DNA of 42,604 nucleotides. It comes from Bacillota bacterium. Its GTDB lineage: Bacteria > Bacillota > Clostridia > Oscillospirales > Ethanoligenentaceae. Within the stretch, counting starts at the first letter, position 1. Every line of letters begins with the position of its first letter. Of the stretch, positions 1 to 8,374 are shown piece after piece. The stretch spans positions 1-42,604 of the forward strand of contig JAEWAU010000125.1 of the NCBI GenBank assembly GCA_023391535.1. The letters are read 5' to 3'. A program made the translations under genes and the position numbers. The notes under the pieces are model-generated. The model was not told where the DNA came from. It ran no database searches and worked only from the letters and a program-made list of their open reading frames with translations.

Positions 1-260
1 GCCCCCCCAACACCACTTTTTGGCCCCCCCCCCCCTCGCGTGCCGAGTCGCTATTTGTACTTTCCCGAGCCGGAAGCGTTGTAAAACCCTGTTTTACGCG
101 CTCCCGGTTTCTTTTTGCAGTTTTGCCGTTAAAAGCCGCCGGATCAATCGTCTGTAACGGGAACAGGGCATTTGGCAGCAGCCCATACGCTTCAGGCATA
201 CTTCTACGGCAACGGGTTCAATCTTGAGGATTATACCATATCCTTTGTATCAAAACACCA
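1..260. other. Contig edge, no gene
   Basis: The first 40 bases are long C runs with little else, typical of a poor contig end. From about 45 to 260 the sequence looks normal but holds no supported gene. GTAAAA (78-83) and TTTTAC can form a small 6-bp hairpin downstream of the minus-strand gene that ends at 261; it has no convincing T tract, so I do not call it a terminator. Confidence 0.6.
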
Positions 261-2393
261 TTATGCTTCTGAAATATCGACTGATACACTCTTCCCGTTG
301 AACCACGTTGGGATATTTACCGCATTATAAAGGAAAGAGAACATACTGTCCGTCGGACCATTTGCGGCGTTAAGGCCGTCAATCGTAATCGTAAGGTTTC
401 TTGTGGCTGTCATCTGGGTCTGGCCGATTCTCAATACGGCATTTTTCGGGATATAGAATTTGACCTCGTCGGTTGCAAAATTCACTGCATCCGGGATTAA
501 GGTTGTCGCGTTAGTAACGGCGGTCAGTAGCCCTGAGGATACAGACGGGATATCTGCCGCATTTTTGAAATACAGTTCCGTCGTTCCGACGGCGATGTAG
601 GCGCCCTGCGGAATGAAAATATCGCCATTATCGGTAGAGGAAGAAGCCGTGATGTTCAGGCCTTGAAAAATGTCCGCAAGCAACGTGGCGGCGCCCGTCT
701 TGGAATCGGGTGTTGCAACGGCGACTTTCTGGCTGGAGGTGTCGCTGCGGCTGACGGCATAGGTCACGAGCGTTCTGCCGTTGCCGAACGAATAAGCGAT
801 GGACGTAGCTTGCAGGCTCGCAGTTTTGCCGATAAATGTTTCAAATAACGCCGTCAGTTCGAGCGAAACCGCTTGAGAATCACGCCTTGCGCCGGAGACT
901 CCGGGGATGGCGTTGCTCGCAAGGTTGAGGCTGATCGTCGCGCTTGATTTTCCGGTCTCTGCGCTGTTATTGATAAAGGATCCCACCGTGTAATCCGAAC
1001 CCAGCCACGTGCTGAAGATCGTACCGCCGTTCTCGGAAACCGAAGCTGCCATTTTGGCGTCGGATGGCACGGTTACGGGGTTTGAACCGCCGCCGGTGGT
1101 GCCGCCACCAGTACCGCCGCCACTTCCACCGCCGCTGCCCGTTGTAACCGTGACGGAGGAAGCCTGGGAGCCGGTAACGTTGACGCTGCCGGAGCCGCTG
1201 GTCTGCGTCGTACCGGGCGCCACGTTTGCGACCAGATTGATTGCTGCGCCCGCGGTGAGGGTGCCGACCGATCCGTTGTTGGTGATGGTGGAACCGTCGG
1301 AGCCTGCCGCAGCGGTAATGCTGTTCACAGCCGCCCCGGCGGCAACGGTAATATTCACCTTGGCATTGCTCGTGATGCTCTCTACCTTTGCGCCCGCGGC
1401 TACGGTCAGCGTAATTGCGCCGCCCGCGTTCTGCTCAAACGTGATGGAACCCGGGCTTCCTTCGACAAGAATGCTTATTCCGTCGGGGTCCGTGATGACC
1501 AGCGTATTTCCGCTTACGGTTTCCACCCACGTGCCGATTTTGACGTTCTCCACGTTGACCTTGCCGCCCACCTGAACGCCGTTGTCAAACGACGCGTTCG
1601 GGGTGTCGACGGTGAGGTCGCCGGAGATGCGCTTGCCCGCATTTCCGGTTAATGCGGAAACGCCCGCCGCCGTGTAGGAGAAGTTCAGGTCGCCCGTGAG
1701 GGTATGCGAGCCGAAAGCGATCGTTATGGGCCGCGTCACCTTCGGGCTCGCCGTAATATCCGCGGTAAAATCAATTTCCGAAATACTGCTGTCGCTCAGA
1801 GCCGCCGCAAGCTGCTGCGCCGTGCCGACGCTGGCGGTTTTGGCCGTGTTTACGATTATAATTTCAATGGCTTCTATTCGCTTGGCTTTGCCGGTTACTC
1901 CTGCCGTTCCCACTTGGGCAATGGAGGTGCCATCCGCAGTTGTGACCCACAGGGACCAACGGTAGGTTTGCTGATATACGCGGTAGGAGACCGCATAACC
2001 GGGCATACCGCTCAGCGTGATCTTGACCGCTTCGAGACGCTTGCCGCATCCCGTGGTGCCGGCCGTGACCCCGTTGGATTTCGCCCCCTGCGACCAGCCA
2101 TAGCTCTGGCCGTGCACCTGATAGGTGATGGACGCCCCTGCCGGAACGCCATTACCCGTGAGGTTGATCTTGATGGCTTCGAGGCGTTTCGCCTTGTTCT
2201 CGGTGCCTGCTTCAGCGCCGTTGGCTTTCGCCCCCTGCGACCAGCCGTAGCTTTGCCCGTGAACCTGATAAGTCACCCCGACGGTGGTGGAAGCCGCCGA
2301 AGCGGCAGATGCCGTAAGAGCCGTGCCTGCCGTTGTGGAAGCGATAACAGCCACGGCCAGCAGTACGGACAGTGCCTTTTTACGTACGAACAT
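261..2393 (-). CDS. Secreted ChW-repeat surface protein
   Basis: Exported protein of about 710 aa. The start is ATG at 2393, since AAAGGGG lies 9 nt upstream; a TTG six bases earlier sits only 3 nt from it. Residues 1-33 are a signal peptide (RKK, hydrophobic core, then Ala-rich cleavage region ending near ASAAS). Three clostridial hydrophobic-with-Trp (ChW, PF07538-type) repeats follow at about 38-76, 87-126 and 134-180, each with a HGQSYGWSQGAK-like core, AGT and a KRLEAIKI-like strand; the third is degenerate. Residues 190-415 are Val/Thr/Asn/Gly-rich, like a parallel beta-helix. A Gly/Ser/Thr linker (about 415-440) leads to a C-terminal domain of some 270 aa that I do not recognise. There is no LPxTG signal, so it is secreted or held noncovalently. 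ChW repeats are known in clostridial surface and cellulosome-associated proteins; an adhesion or substrate-binding role is inference. Confidence 0.85.
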   Translation of the reverse strand: MFVRKKALSVLLAVAVIASTTAGTALTASAASAASTTVGVTYQVHGQSYGWSQGAKANGAEAGTENKAKRLEAIKINLTGNGVPAGASITYQVHGQSYGWSQGAKSNGVTAGTTGCGKRLEAVKITLSGMPGYAVSYRVYQQTYRWSLWVTTADGTSIAQVGTAGVTGKAKRIEAIEIIIVNTAKTASVGTAQQLAAALSDSSISEIDFTADITASPKVTRPITIAFGSHTLTGDLNFSYTAAGVSALTGNAGKRISGDLTVDTPNASFDNGVQVGGKVNVENVKIGTWVETVSGNTLVITDPDGISILVEGSPGSITFEQNAGGAITLTVAAGAKVESITSNAKVNITVAAGAAVNSITAAAGSDGSTITNNGSVGTLTAGAAINLVANVAPGTTQTSGSGSVNVTGSQASSVTVTTGSGGGSGGGTGGGTTGGGSNPVTVPSDAKMAASVSENGGTIFSTWLGSDYTVGSFINNSAETGKSSATISLNLASNAIPGVSGARRDSQAVSLELTALFETFIGKTASLQATSIAYSFGNGRTLVTYAVSRSDTSSQKVAVATPDSKTGAATLLADIFQGLNITASSSTDNGDIFIPQGAYIAVGTTELYFKNAADIPSVSSGLLTAVTNATTLIPDAVNFATDEVKFYIPKNAVLRIGQTQMTATRNLTITIDGLNAANGPTDSMFSFLYNAVNIPTWFNGKSVSVDISEA

Positions 2394-2777
2394 TTTCAAC
2401 TACCCCTTTCCCTACGATGTCTGTCTGCTCCTATCCCGCTTGGTTTATTGAACGATGGAACAATCACCTTCCCTTTGCTTATTCCCGTTCCCCTTGCGTC
2501 GGGTCGTTTCTCTCCATCCGGCATGGGGTATGATGGTTGCTTGCATCGACTGTGCAGGTGCGACGAAAGGACAACGTGTTATAATTTCCCTATTTACAAA
2601 TGATGTTTTTACTATTTTGCTATAACAAACAAGTAAAACCAATATCTTAAAGGGGAAAAATATAATAACAAAAATATAAAAATTGTAAGGGATTGAAATT
2701 CTGTATGCGTTTTGGGCAGATCGTCATCTTTCATCCGATTTTCCTAATACGTTCGAAAATGGAATTTCCGGCATTTT
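2394..2777 (-). other. Intergenic leader of the ChW gene
   Basis: About 380 bp with no gene. On the minus strand it contains the ChW-gene ribosome site next to 2400 and, near 2590-2690, a very AT-rich block typical of a promoter region. I see no riboswitch consensus. A long leader is possible but unproven. Confidence 0.5.
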
Positions 2778-3314
2778 TCACTTTAAAACCTGCTGTGTCG
2801 ATCTTTGTCTGCGGCTCGCCTGCATGGCTGCGAAGCATCCGGCAACGAGAATGCCGAAGCAGACGGCAAGATAGAATGCCAGACTGTCGAGCGCGACATC
2901 GTGAAAGGTTGAACCCCGGCCGCTCACCAAAAACTGCTGGATAATTTTTTCGTCAACCAATGTGGCTGCCGGGCCGATACACAGAAAGATCCATCGCCGG
3001 TTCCACTGCCGCTGCAAAAAAGCGGCCGTACAAAATATCCCCAGGATGAAATATTCAAGGACATGCGCCGTTTTCCGCACAAAAAGATCCCCGTTCATCA
3101 TTTCGCCCGGTTTTAAAAACGGGTAAAAGATTCTGTAAATCCCACGGTTTACAGGAAGGCCGGTTCTCTGCAGAATAGCGAGAAGCTCGGATTTTACCCG
3201 GTTTGACTCGGCATGGGAAGCTTGCCCCGAGTGCAAAGAAAAACTAAAAATGACAAATGCCCATGCAACCACGGCAGCAACGGTCGCAATTTGGACGATG
3301 TTCTGACGCTTCAT
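2778..3314 (-). CDS. VanZ-like family membrane protein
   Basis: Integral membrane protein of 178 aa from the ATG at 3314, which follows GAGGAG; a GTG four codons upstream overlaps that ribosome site and is less likely. VanZ hallmarks are visible: FSLHSGQASHAESN after the first transmembrane helix, RKTAHVLEYFILGI, and the polar DE...QQF...GRGSTFHDVALDS segment before the last helix. Four hydrophobic helices are apparent, and the C-terminus is basic. VanZ in the vanA cluster gives low-level teicoplanin resistance, but most family members are stand-alone proteins of unknown function in Gram-positive bacteria, and nothing here indicates glycopeptide resistance. It is divergent from the sortase operon and lies upstream of the ChW protein gene on the same strand, with a gap of nearly 400 bp. 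Confidence 0.85.
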   Translation of the reverse strand: MKRQNIVQIATVAAVVAWAFVIFSFSLHSGQASHAESNRVKSELLAILQRTGLPVNRGIYRIFYPFLKPGEMMNGDLFVRKTAHVLEYFILGIFCTAAFLQRQWNRRWIFLCIGPAATLVDEKIIQQFLVSGRGSTFHDVALDSLAFYLAVCFGILVAGCFAAMQASRRQRSTQQVLK

Positions 3315-3532
3315 AGAACTCCTCACCCTGATGATCCATGCGCTAAAGCGGCCAAGCAGTCAGGAATTAACGCTTGCCGAATACGATCTGTTCTTCTTGT
3401 ATTTATTGCATTCGGCGGTTCAAAGCCAAGCATGGCTTTTCACTTGCCGCGGAGTGCAGACATACTGCGATTGATGGGCGCGCCATGGCTCTCGCAAACC
3501 GCCTTTTCCAATGGATATTATACTCCTTTTTC

Positions 3533-3561
3533 TTGACTTTTTACAATATAAGGAATATTAT
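3533..3561 (+). promoter_or_regulatory. Promoter of the sortase operon
   Basis: TTGACT (3533-3538), 17-bp spacer, TATTAT (3556-3561), in an AT-rich stretch. It points at the LPAAG protein gene and predicts a leader of about 130 nt. The remaining gap back to VanZ (3315-3532) shows no gene. Confidence 0.75.
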
Positions 3562-3695
3562 AAAATTAATTCTTATAAATCCTTAATTTTACAATTTAGG
3601 CCGTGGAAAATTCAATGGCCTGCTTTTCAACGGGGAATGGGAAAGGCATAACGGACGATGCGGCAATTTCAGCATTGCAACAAGGGGAAATGAAA

Positions 3696-4256
3696 ATGAA
3701 AAAGCTGTTTGCGGGAGTTTTGGCGGTCGTCATGAGCGCCGCGTTTGCCATTTCTGCAAATGCCGCAACGCCTTCGGACCTTATCAGCAGACTGAAGGCC
3801 GACGGTGCCTCGGCGACACAGATTGCTCTGGCGGAGGATTACCTGAAATCGAATGGCAACCAGTTCACCAGCGCGCAGCTTGACGCGTTTTCGGCGGGTA
3901 TCGACCGGGTTTTTAGCCTGATGAAGGAATACGGCGTGAGCGATCCCAGCAAGCTCCCGGCAAGCGCTAAAAAGGAAGTTAAGGATATCATTGCCGCAGA
4001 CGCCCCCAGCGCGGGAATCGCCGTTTCGTTTGGTAAAAACTCCGCCGGTGTCGGTACGATGACACTTTCGAAGAACGGCAGCACGTATACGATCGCTGCC
4101 AACGATTTGAAGACCAAGACGACGGGCGCGGGCTTTCCGCTGCCGGCTGCGGGTGCGGCCGTCGGCCTTTGTGCGGTTCTTGGTTCGGCAGCCTACCTTG
4201 CGCGCGGCCGTAAAAAGGCCGCGGGGCCTGACGACGCCGCACGGAAGTGCTTATGA
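3696..4256 (+). CDS. Cell-wall-sorted protein with LPAAG signal
   Basis: Small exported protein, 186 aa from ATG 3696; AAGGGG at 3682-3687 is 8 nt upstream, so the longer open frame from 3603 and the in-frame ATG at 3690 are less likely. Residues 1-24 are a signal peptide (MKKLFAGVLAVVMSAAFA, cleavage near ANAA). The mature part is a small, probably helical domain followed by a Ser/Thr/Gly stretch. The C-terminus has the three-part layout of a sortase substrate: LPAAG at 149-153, a hydrophobic segment (about 154-169), then RGRKK. LPAAG differs from LPxTG only in Ala for Thr. After the charged tail come about 12 more residues that overlap the next gene. The stop overlaps the sortase start by ATGA, so the two are translationally coupled. 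I infer it is the dedicated substrate of that sortase. The function of the displayed domain is unknown. Confidence 0.75.
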   Translation: MKKLFAGVLAVVMSAAFAISANAATPSDLISRLKADGASATQIALAEDYLKSNGNQFTSAQLDAFSAGIDRVFSLMKEYGVSDPSKLPASAKKEVKDIIAADAPSAGIAVSFGKNSAGVGTMTLSKNGSTYTIAANDLKTKTTGAGFPLPAAGAAVGLCAVLGSAAYLARGRKKAAGPDDAARKCL

Positions 4257-4912
4257 GTAAAATCTGCCTCAAAAAGGAATTGCGTTTTGCAATTCCTTTT
4301 TCTCTGTTCCTGCTGGGGCTGCTTCTGATCTCCGTTTCGCTGATCCTGATTTTACGGCCCTATTGGGGCCTTAGCCGGATATTCCTCAGCGGCGACGGCG
4401 GGTCGGCCTCCGTTTCCTCGCACCCAATCAAACTCTTTTCGGGCACGTCCGCGGATGCCGCGGAACATTCCATCGTCTATAGTCCGTACGGCGCCGTCAT
4501 GGGCGCCCTTACGATCGAGAGCGCGAAAATCGTAAACATGCCCGTTTTGCACGGCGACGGCAACGATCAGCTGCGCAGCGGTATCGGGCAATTCGCCGGC
4601 GGGTATTACCCCGGTGAGGGCGGCAAGGTCGTGCTGGACGCGCACCGCGAAACCTATTTCCACAGCCTCGGGTCCGCAAAGATCGGCGATGAAGTGGATT
4701 TTTCAACGGTTTATGGGCGGTATGTTTACAAGATTAACGATATCCGGATTGTGAAAGACACCGACACCGGCGTAATCCAGCCGGACGATTCGCACGAATA
4801 TCTGGTGATGTATACCTGCTACCCGTTCAACACGCCGGGTTATCATCCGCAGCGGTATGTTGTATCCGCCAGCCTCGTATCGGGTACGAAGGTATCGGTT
4901 CCAAAGGAGTAA
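4253..4912 (+). CDS. srtD: Class D sortase
   Basis: Membrane-anchored transpeptidase, 219 aa from the ATG at 4253 that overlaps the upstream stop. One N-terminal transmembrane helix (about 13-35) precedes an extracellular sortase beta-barrel. The catalytic triad is visible: His131 in LDAHRETYFH, Cys189 in the TLxTC-like VMYTC, and Arg201 in HPQRYVV. Length, N-terminal anchor and the TCYPFNTPGYHPQRY signature fit class D (SrtD/YhcS type), which in Bacillus and Clostridium joins LPxTG-like proteins to the envelope. The gene immediately upstream encodes a protein ending in LPAAG, the likely substrate. The following membrane protein starts 10 nt downstream, so the three form one operon under the promoter at 3533. 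A class E assignment is less likely on sequence. Confidence 0.92.
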   Translation: MSKICLKKELRFAIPFSLFLLGLLLISVSLILILRPYWGLSRIFLSGDGGSASVSSHPIKLFSGTSADAAEHSIVYSPYGAVMGALTIESAKIVNMPVLHGDGNDQLRSGIGQFAGGYYPGEGGKVVLDAHRETYFHSLGSAKIGDEVDFSTVYGRYVYKINDIRIVKDTDTGVIQPDDSHEYLVMYTCYPFNTPGYHPQRYVVSASLVSGTKVSVPKE

Positions 4913-4922
4913 AGGGAGCGAA

Positions 4923-5765
4923 ATGCGTAAGTTGATTTCTTATGTGGTTGCGCTGCTCATTATGTTCGACTCTGTGGTCCTGATTGCAAGCGCCGCGCTT
5001 CAGCTGACGTTGAGGCGGGAAAGTTTCTATCAGCAGAAATTCGGTACGGACGCCTACATAAGTGCCTGCGTTTCGGATATTCGCCAGGGAGTAGCCGACG
5101 AGGGGGCGGCCGCCGGCCTGCCGGCCAATGCTGTGCAGGGCGCGGTGGAACGCGGCGAGGTCGCGCAGAGTATCGGGAAACAGGCGAAGGCGGAATTCAC
5201 CTACATCAACGGCGGCGCCGCCTCCGTGGGCGCGGTGATGCCTCCGGATGCTTTTTCGCAGAGGCTTGATGCGCAAATCCATAGCTACGCGCAAAAACAG
5301 GGGATCACGATATCCGCGCAAACGCAAAAGGCGATCGACGCCTATATCGGAAGGTGCCGTTCCGTTTACAGCCGTGCGCTCCTGCAGATTCCGTATTTCA
5401 ATGCGGCCGCGGGAATACTGCGGAAGCTGCTTTCGGCGGTTCGCGTGCTTGCGCTTGCGGCGGCGGTGCTGCTTCTCGCCTTAATCGGGGCCTGCCTTGC
5501 GGTTCGGCGCGGAAACCGGTATGCCCAGCTTCACTATCCGGTGTGGGGAATCCTGAGCGGCGGGGCGCTGACAATTCTATTTTCCCTGCTGCCGCTTTGC
5601 TTTCGTTTGCCCTATCGGCTGAATCTTTCCTCCAGAGCGGCGGTTATTCTGGCGGGGAATCTGATTGCAGGGCCGATTTCGCTCTCGCTTGCCATTGGTC
5701 TGTCCGTATTCGCCGCGGCGGCCGTGCTGCTGGTGCCGATGTCCCGCTTGAGGACAGCGGGCTGA
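4923..5765 (+). CDS. Sortase-operon membrane protein, unknown
   Basis: Protein of 280 aa that I do not recognise. ATG 4923 is chosen because AAAGGGAG lies just upstream and its hydrophobic helix starts at once; upstream in-frame codons overlap the sortase gene. Layout: transmembrane helix at about 6-28; a soluble, presumably external domain (about 30-160) rich in Ala, Gln and charged residues, with periodic acidic/basic helices; then four further hydrophobic helices (about 165-275), ending in a short basic tail. It starts 10 nt after the sortase stop. From context I infer an accessory role in anchoring, stabilising or removing the LPAAG protein. There are no catalytic motifs I can name. Confidence 0.7.
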   Translation: MRKLISYVVALLIMFDSVVLIASAALQLTLRRESFYQQKFGTDAYISACVSDIRQGVADEGAAAGLPANAVQGAVERGEVAQSIGKQAKAEFTYINGGAASVGAVMPPDAFSQRLDAQIHSYAQKQGITISAQTQKAIDAYIGRCRSVYSRALLQIPYFNAAAGILRKLLSAVRVLALAAAVLLLALIGACLAVRRGNRYAQLHYPVWGILSGGALTILFSLLPLCFRLPYRLNLSSRAAVILAGNLIAGPISLSLAIGLSVFAAAAVLLVPMSRLRTAG

Positions 5766-5831
5766 ATACGCCGGCGCTTTTGGGGGCGGCTGAAGTGCTA
5801 CCTGTTTTCGCAGGGAAGCGGCGGTTAGTTG

Positions 5832-5860
5832 TTGAAATTTCCAATTAATAGCATTATAAT
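5832..5860 (+). promoter_or_regulatory. Promoter of exopolysaccharide control operon
   Basis: TTGAAA (5832-5837), 17-bp spacer, perfect TATAAT (5855-5860), 59 nt before the GTG start of the Wzz-like gene. It shows that this operon is transcribed separately from the sortase genes. Confidence 0.85.
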
Positions 5861-5918
5861 GGAATAAAGTAGTAAAAGCGGTGTGGAAACCGAGCGATTT
5901 GAATTTGGAGGATGTCGA

Positions 5919-6620
5919 GTGAACAGCAAGCTGGAAGAAATGAATTTACACGATTTGTTCTTTATTTTGCGAAAGCATCTTCTTTTGATCATTGTGGTTT
6001 CCGTGCTCTGCGGCATCGCGGGTTTTGCGGCAACGAAATTCCTGATTCCCCCGCAGTATGAAGCGCAGGCGAAGCTGATTGTCAATACGGATTCGACGAT
6101 GGCCAACGCGGCGGAGGTTTACGATGCGGTGCAGCTGTCGCAAAAAGAAGTCGATACTTATGCCATCATCATGAAAAACAACACGATCCTGAATCACGTG
6201 ATCCAAGACCTTAGTCTTGGTATCTCGCGGGACCAGCTCGCGAAGAAGATCGACATCAAGGGCGAAGGCACCACCGAGGTTCTCGACCTGAGCGTTAAAA
6301 CCAGCAGCCCCGTCCTGGCGAACTCGATTGCGGCGGAAATCATCAAATACGCCCCCGCGGAGATCATCCGCACGGTGAAAGCCGGTTCCGTGGAGGTGAT
6401 CTCTCCGCCCGTGGCGGACCCAAAGCCTGTTTCACCGAATGTCAGGATGTATACGGCGGTCGCTTTTGTGGTCGGAATTATCGTTTCGGTTCTGATTGCG
6501 TTCCTGATGGAGACACTCAACAATACGTTTACAAGCGACGACGACGTGCAGAAATACCTCGGATATTCCGTGATCGGCGTGATCCCGAATATCGAACTGA
6601 AAAGGAAAGGGACAAAATAA
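5919..6620 (+). CDS. Wzz/YveK-type polysaccharide chain-length modulator
   Basis: Membrane protein of 233 aa. GTG 5919 is the start because GGAGG sits 7 nt upstream; in-frame codons back to 5883 lack a ribosome site. Two transmembrane helices (about 22-44 and 176-197) flank an extracytoplasmic loop containing YEAQAKLIVNTD, the typical Wzz-domain beginning. A Pro-rich motif (PVADPKPVSPN) precedes the second helix, and the C-terminal cytoplasmic tail (SDDDVQKYLGYSVIGVIPNI) is the part that, in CapA/YwqC proteins, activates the partner tyrosine kinase. The kinase gene begins directly after the stop codon. In low-GC Gram-positives this split adaptor/kinase arrangement controls capsule or exopolysaccharide length. 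Confidence 0.9.
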   Translation: MNSKLEEMNLHDLFFILRKHLLLIIVVSVLCGIAGFAATKFLIPPQYEAQAKLIVNTDSTMANAAEVYDAVQLSQKEVDTYAIIMKNNTILNHVIQDLSLGISRDQLAKKIDIKGEGTTEVLDLSVKTSSPVLANSIAAEIIKYAPAEIIRTVKAGSVEVISPPVADPKPVSPNVRMYTAVAFVVGIIVSVLIAFLMETLNNTFTSDDDVQKYLGYSVIGVIPNIELKRKGTK

Positions 6621-7340
6621 ATGGCGGAGCATGTGAAACCACGGTCAAACCGGACGCTGTTCAACATGCAGGAAATGCCGTTCAGCTACGTCGAAGCATA
6701 TAAATCTCTGCGTACCAATCTGCAGTTTGCGGCTGTCGATAAAAGCGTTAAACGGCTGATCGTAACGAGTTCCATCCCGGGAGAAGGGAAAACGACGGTT
6801 GCCATCAACCTCGCGATCACCCTTGCGGAAACGGGCGCAAAGGTGCTTTTGATCGACTGCGACCTGCGCAAGCCGTCCATTTACCGTTATCTGCAAATCA
6901 ATAACAAACTTGCCGGCGGCCTTACCACCATCCTTTCAAAAAAGGCGGCCATCGGGGAATGTACGGGTACCCTCAACGGCCTCCGGGTCGACGTGATACC
7001 TTCCGGGCCGATTCCGCCGAATCCGGCCGAGCTTTTGACGTCGAAGCGCATGATGGAGCTGCTGGATACCCTCAGCGAGCGCTACGAATACATCGTGATC
7101 GACACGCCCCCGGTTTCCGTGGTTACCGACGCCGCGGCACTATCCCGGAACAGCGACGGGGTCATCTTTGTTATCCGGCAGGGTTCCACAAAGATCGGCA
7201 ACGCGCTGCTCGCGAAAAAAAATCTGGAGAGTGTGGGCGCCAAGGTAATCGGATGCGTCCTGAACGCTTTTCAGGCTCGGAATTCGAGCAAGGCGTATGC
7301 GTATTACACCTACAAAAAGGGCTATTACGCCTACAAATAA
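6621..7340 (+). CDS. BY-kinase (CpsD/CapB/YwqD type)
   Basis: Cytoplasmic bacterial tyrosine autokinase, 239 aa, normal for the family. Features in order: N-terminal EAYKSLRTNLQFA (the oligomerisation-type EAxxxxRTN motif), Walker A SIPGEGKTT (51-59), Walker A' VLLIDCDLRKP (75-85), Walker B YIVIDTPP (157-164), and a Tyr-rich C-terminus with seven Tyr between 226 and 238 (AYAYYTYKKGYYAYK). The last is the autophosphorylation cluster. It starts immediately after the stop of the Wzz-like adaptor and precedes its phosphatase by 21 nt, giving a complete adaptor-kinase-phosphatase module. Known relatives phosphorylate themselves and sugar-nucleotide or glycosyltransferase enzymes to tune exopolysaccharide export. 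Confidence 0.95.
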   Translation: MAEHVKPRSNRTLFNMQEMPFSYVEAYKSLRTNLQFAAVDKSVKRLIVTSSIPGEGKTTVAINLAITLAETGAKVLLIDCDLRKPSIYRYLQINNKLAGGLTTILSKKAAIGECTGTLNGLRVDVIPSGPIPPNPAELLTSKRMMELLDTLSERYEYIVIDTPPVSVVTDAAALSRNSDGVIFVIRQGSTKIGNALLAKKNLESVGAKVIGCVLNAFQARNSSKAYAYYTYKKGYYAYK

Positions 7341-7361
7341 GCGGAATCGCAGGGGCTTGAC

Positions 7362-8111
7362 ATGGTTGATTTGCATTGTCATATACTGCCTTGTATCGAC
7401 GACGGGCCCCAGGATGTAGAAGGGGCCGTAGCTCTCGTTCGGAAGGAACTTGCAGATGGCGTCGACACCATCGCCGTTACGCCCCATTTTATAAAGCCAA
7501 AGCAGAACATCGAGGATTTTTGCGCCAGGCGGCAAAAATCCCTTGAGGTGCTTCAAAAGGCGCTGGAAAAGGAAGAAGTCAAGATCGGAATCGTTCTGGG
7601 CGCCGAGGTTGCCCTCTGCGTTGATCTGCCGCAAACGGAAAGGATCGAGCGGCTCCTGTACGCGGGCACCGATTTTATGCTCGTCGAGCTTCCGGGGGAA
7701 TATTACTACGATTGGATCCCGGAGACGCTTTATCAGCTCCGCCTGATGGGCATCACGCCGATTCTGGCACACATAGAGCGCTGCCATTATCTGATCAAAG
7801 AAACGAAGAATCTTTGCGAGCTCGTGGATTCCGGGTGCCTTGCGCAGATGAATGCGCCGTTCCTGCTGCATTCCGGCCTGATCGAATTTCCGCGCATCCG
7901 CAGACTGATGGAAAGGCGATTGGCTCACTTGGTTGCCACCGATTCGCATTCCCTTGCGCACAGGCCTCCGCTGCTCGGGGAAGCAATGGAGAAAATACAG
8001 AAAAAATGGGGAAAAGATGCGGAAAAATATTTTTGTGAAAATGCACAGCGCGTGCTCGGAAACCAGCCGGTAAACGAGGGGCTTCGCGGGATGGCATGCT
8101 GCGATATTTAA
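7362..8111 (+). CDS. PHP-type tyrosine phosphatase (CpsB/YwqE)
   Basis: Metal-dependent phosphatase of 249 aa that reverses BY-kinase phosphorylation. PHP-domain metal ligands are visible: DLHCHILPCIDDGP at the N-terminus, TPHF, a central GAEV, AHIERC and the C-terminal TDSH. Length and layout match CpsB/CapC/YwqE (EC 3.1.3.48) rather than histidinol phosphatase. The ribosome site (AGGGG) is modest, as expected for an internal operon gene 21 nt after the kinase. The reading frame ends at 8111 and the next promoter lies at 8247, so the transcription unit probably ends here, although I see no clear terminator hairpin. Confidence 0.93.
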   Translation: MVDLHCHILPCIDDGPQDVEGAVALVRKELADGVDTIAVTPHFIKPKQNIEDFCARRQKSLEVLQKALEKEEVKIGIVLGAEVALCVDLPQTERIERLLYAGTDFMLVELPGEYYYDWIPETLYQLRLMGITPILAHIERCHYLIKETKNLCELVDSGCLAQMNAPFLLHSGLIEFPRIRRLMERRLAHLVATDSHSLAHRPPLLGEAMEKIQKKWGKDAEKYFCENAQRVLGNQPVNEGLRGMACCDI

Positions 8112-8246
8112 AAATAGCAAAACGTACCGCTTTTGACGGGATAAAATCGATATTCCGCAGAGAATGCAGGGAAAAACCAAGCAGAGTACGAAACAGAATT
8201 AGGGCCATCTGCGCCGTGTGTATTACATTATTTACTAATTCTTCTA

Positions 8247-8275
8247 TTTACAGTAATGGATTATATTGGTATAAT
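8247..8275 (+). promoter_or_regulatory. Promoter of zinc-ribbon / sugar transferase unit
   Basis: TTTACA (8247-8252), 17-bp spacer, TATAAT (8270-8275), followed by a leader of about 95 nt to the ATG at 8375. The 8112-8374 gap holds no supported gene. Confidence 0.8.
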
Positions 8276-8374
8276 GGAACTGTTTTAAAACCTTGCGTCC
8301 TTATCTTGCTGCTTCCTAATATAAGAGAAAACGTATGCGTCGGACCGGCTTGAGTTTTATCGGAGGTACGGCTT

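Noticed and set aside
2440..2600. Cyclic-di-GMP riboswitch in the ChW gene leader (a GACGCAA and GAAA were seen)
   Set aside because: The order and spacing of conserved blocks do not fit GEMM-I or GEMM-II; only short fragments match.
2778..3314. Glycopeptide resistance cluster because of VanZ and Ddl
   Set aside because: VanZ-like proteins are common without resistance, Ddl has the D-Ala-specific omega loop, and no vanH, vanX or vanRS genes are present.
8096..8353. 85-aa frame after the PHP phosphatase
   Set aside because: It begins inside the phosphatase gene, runs through a clear promoter (8247-8275), has no ribosome site and resembles nothing.
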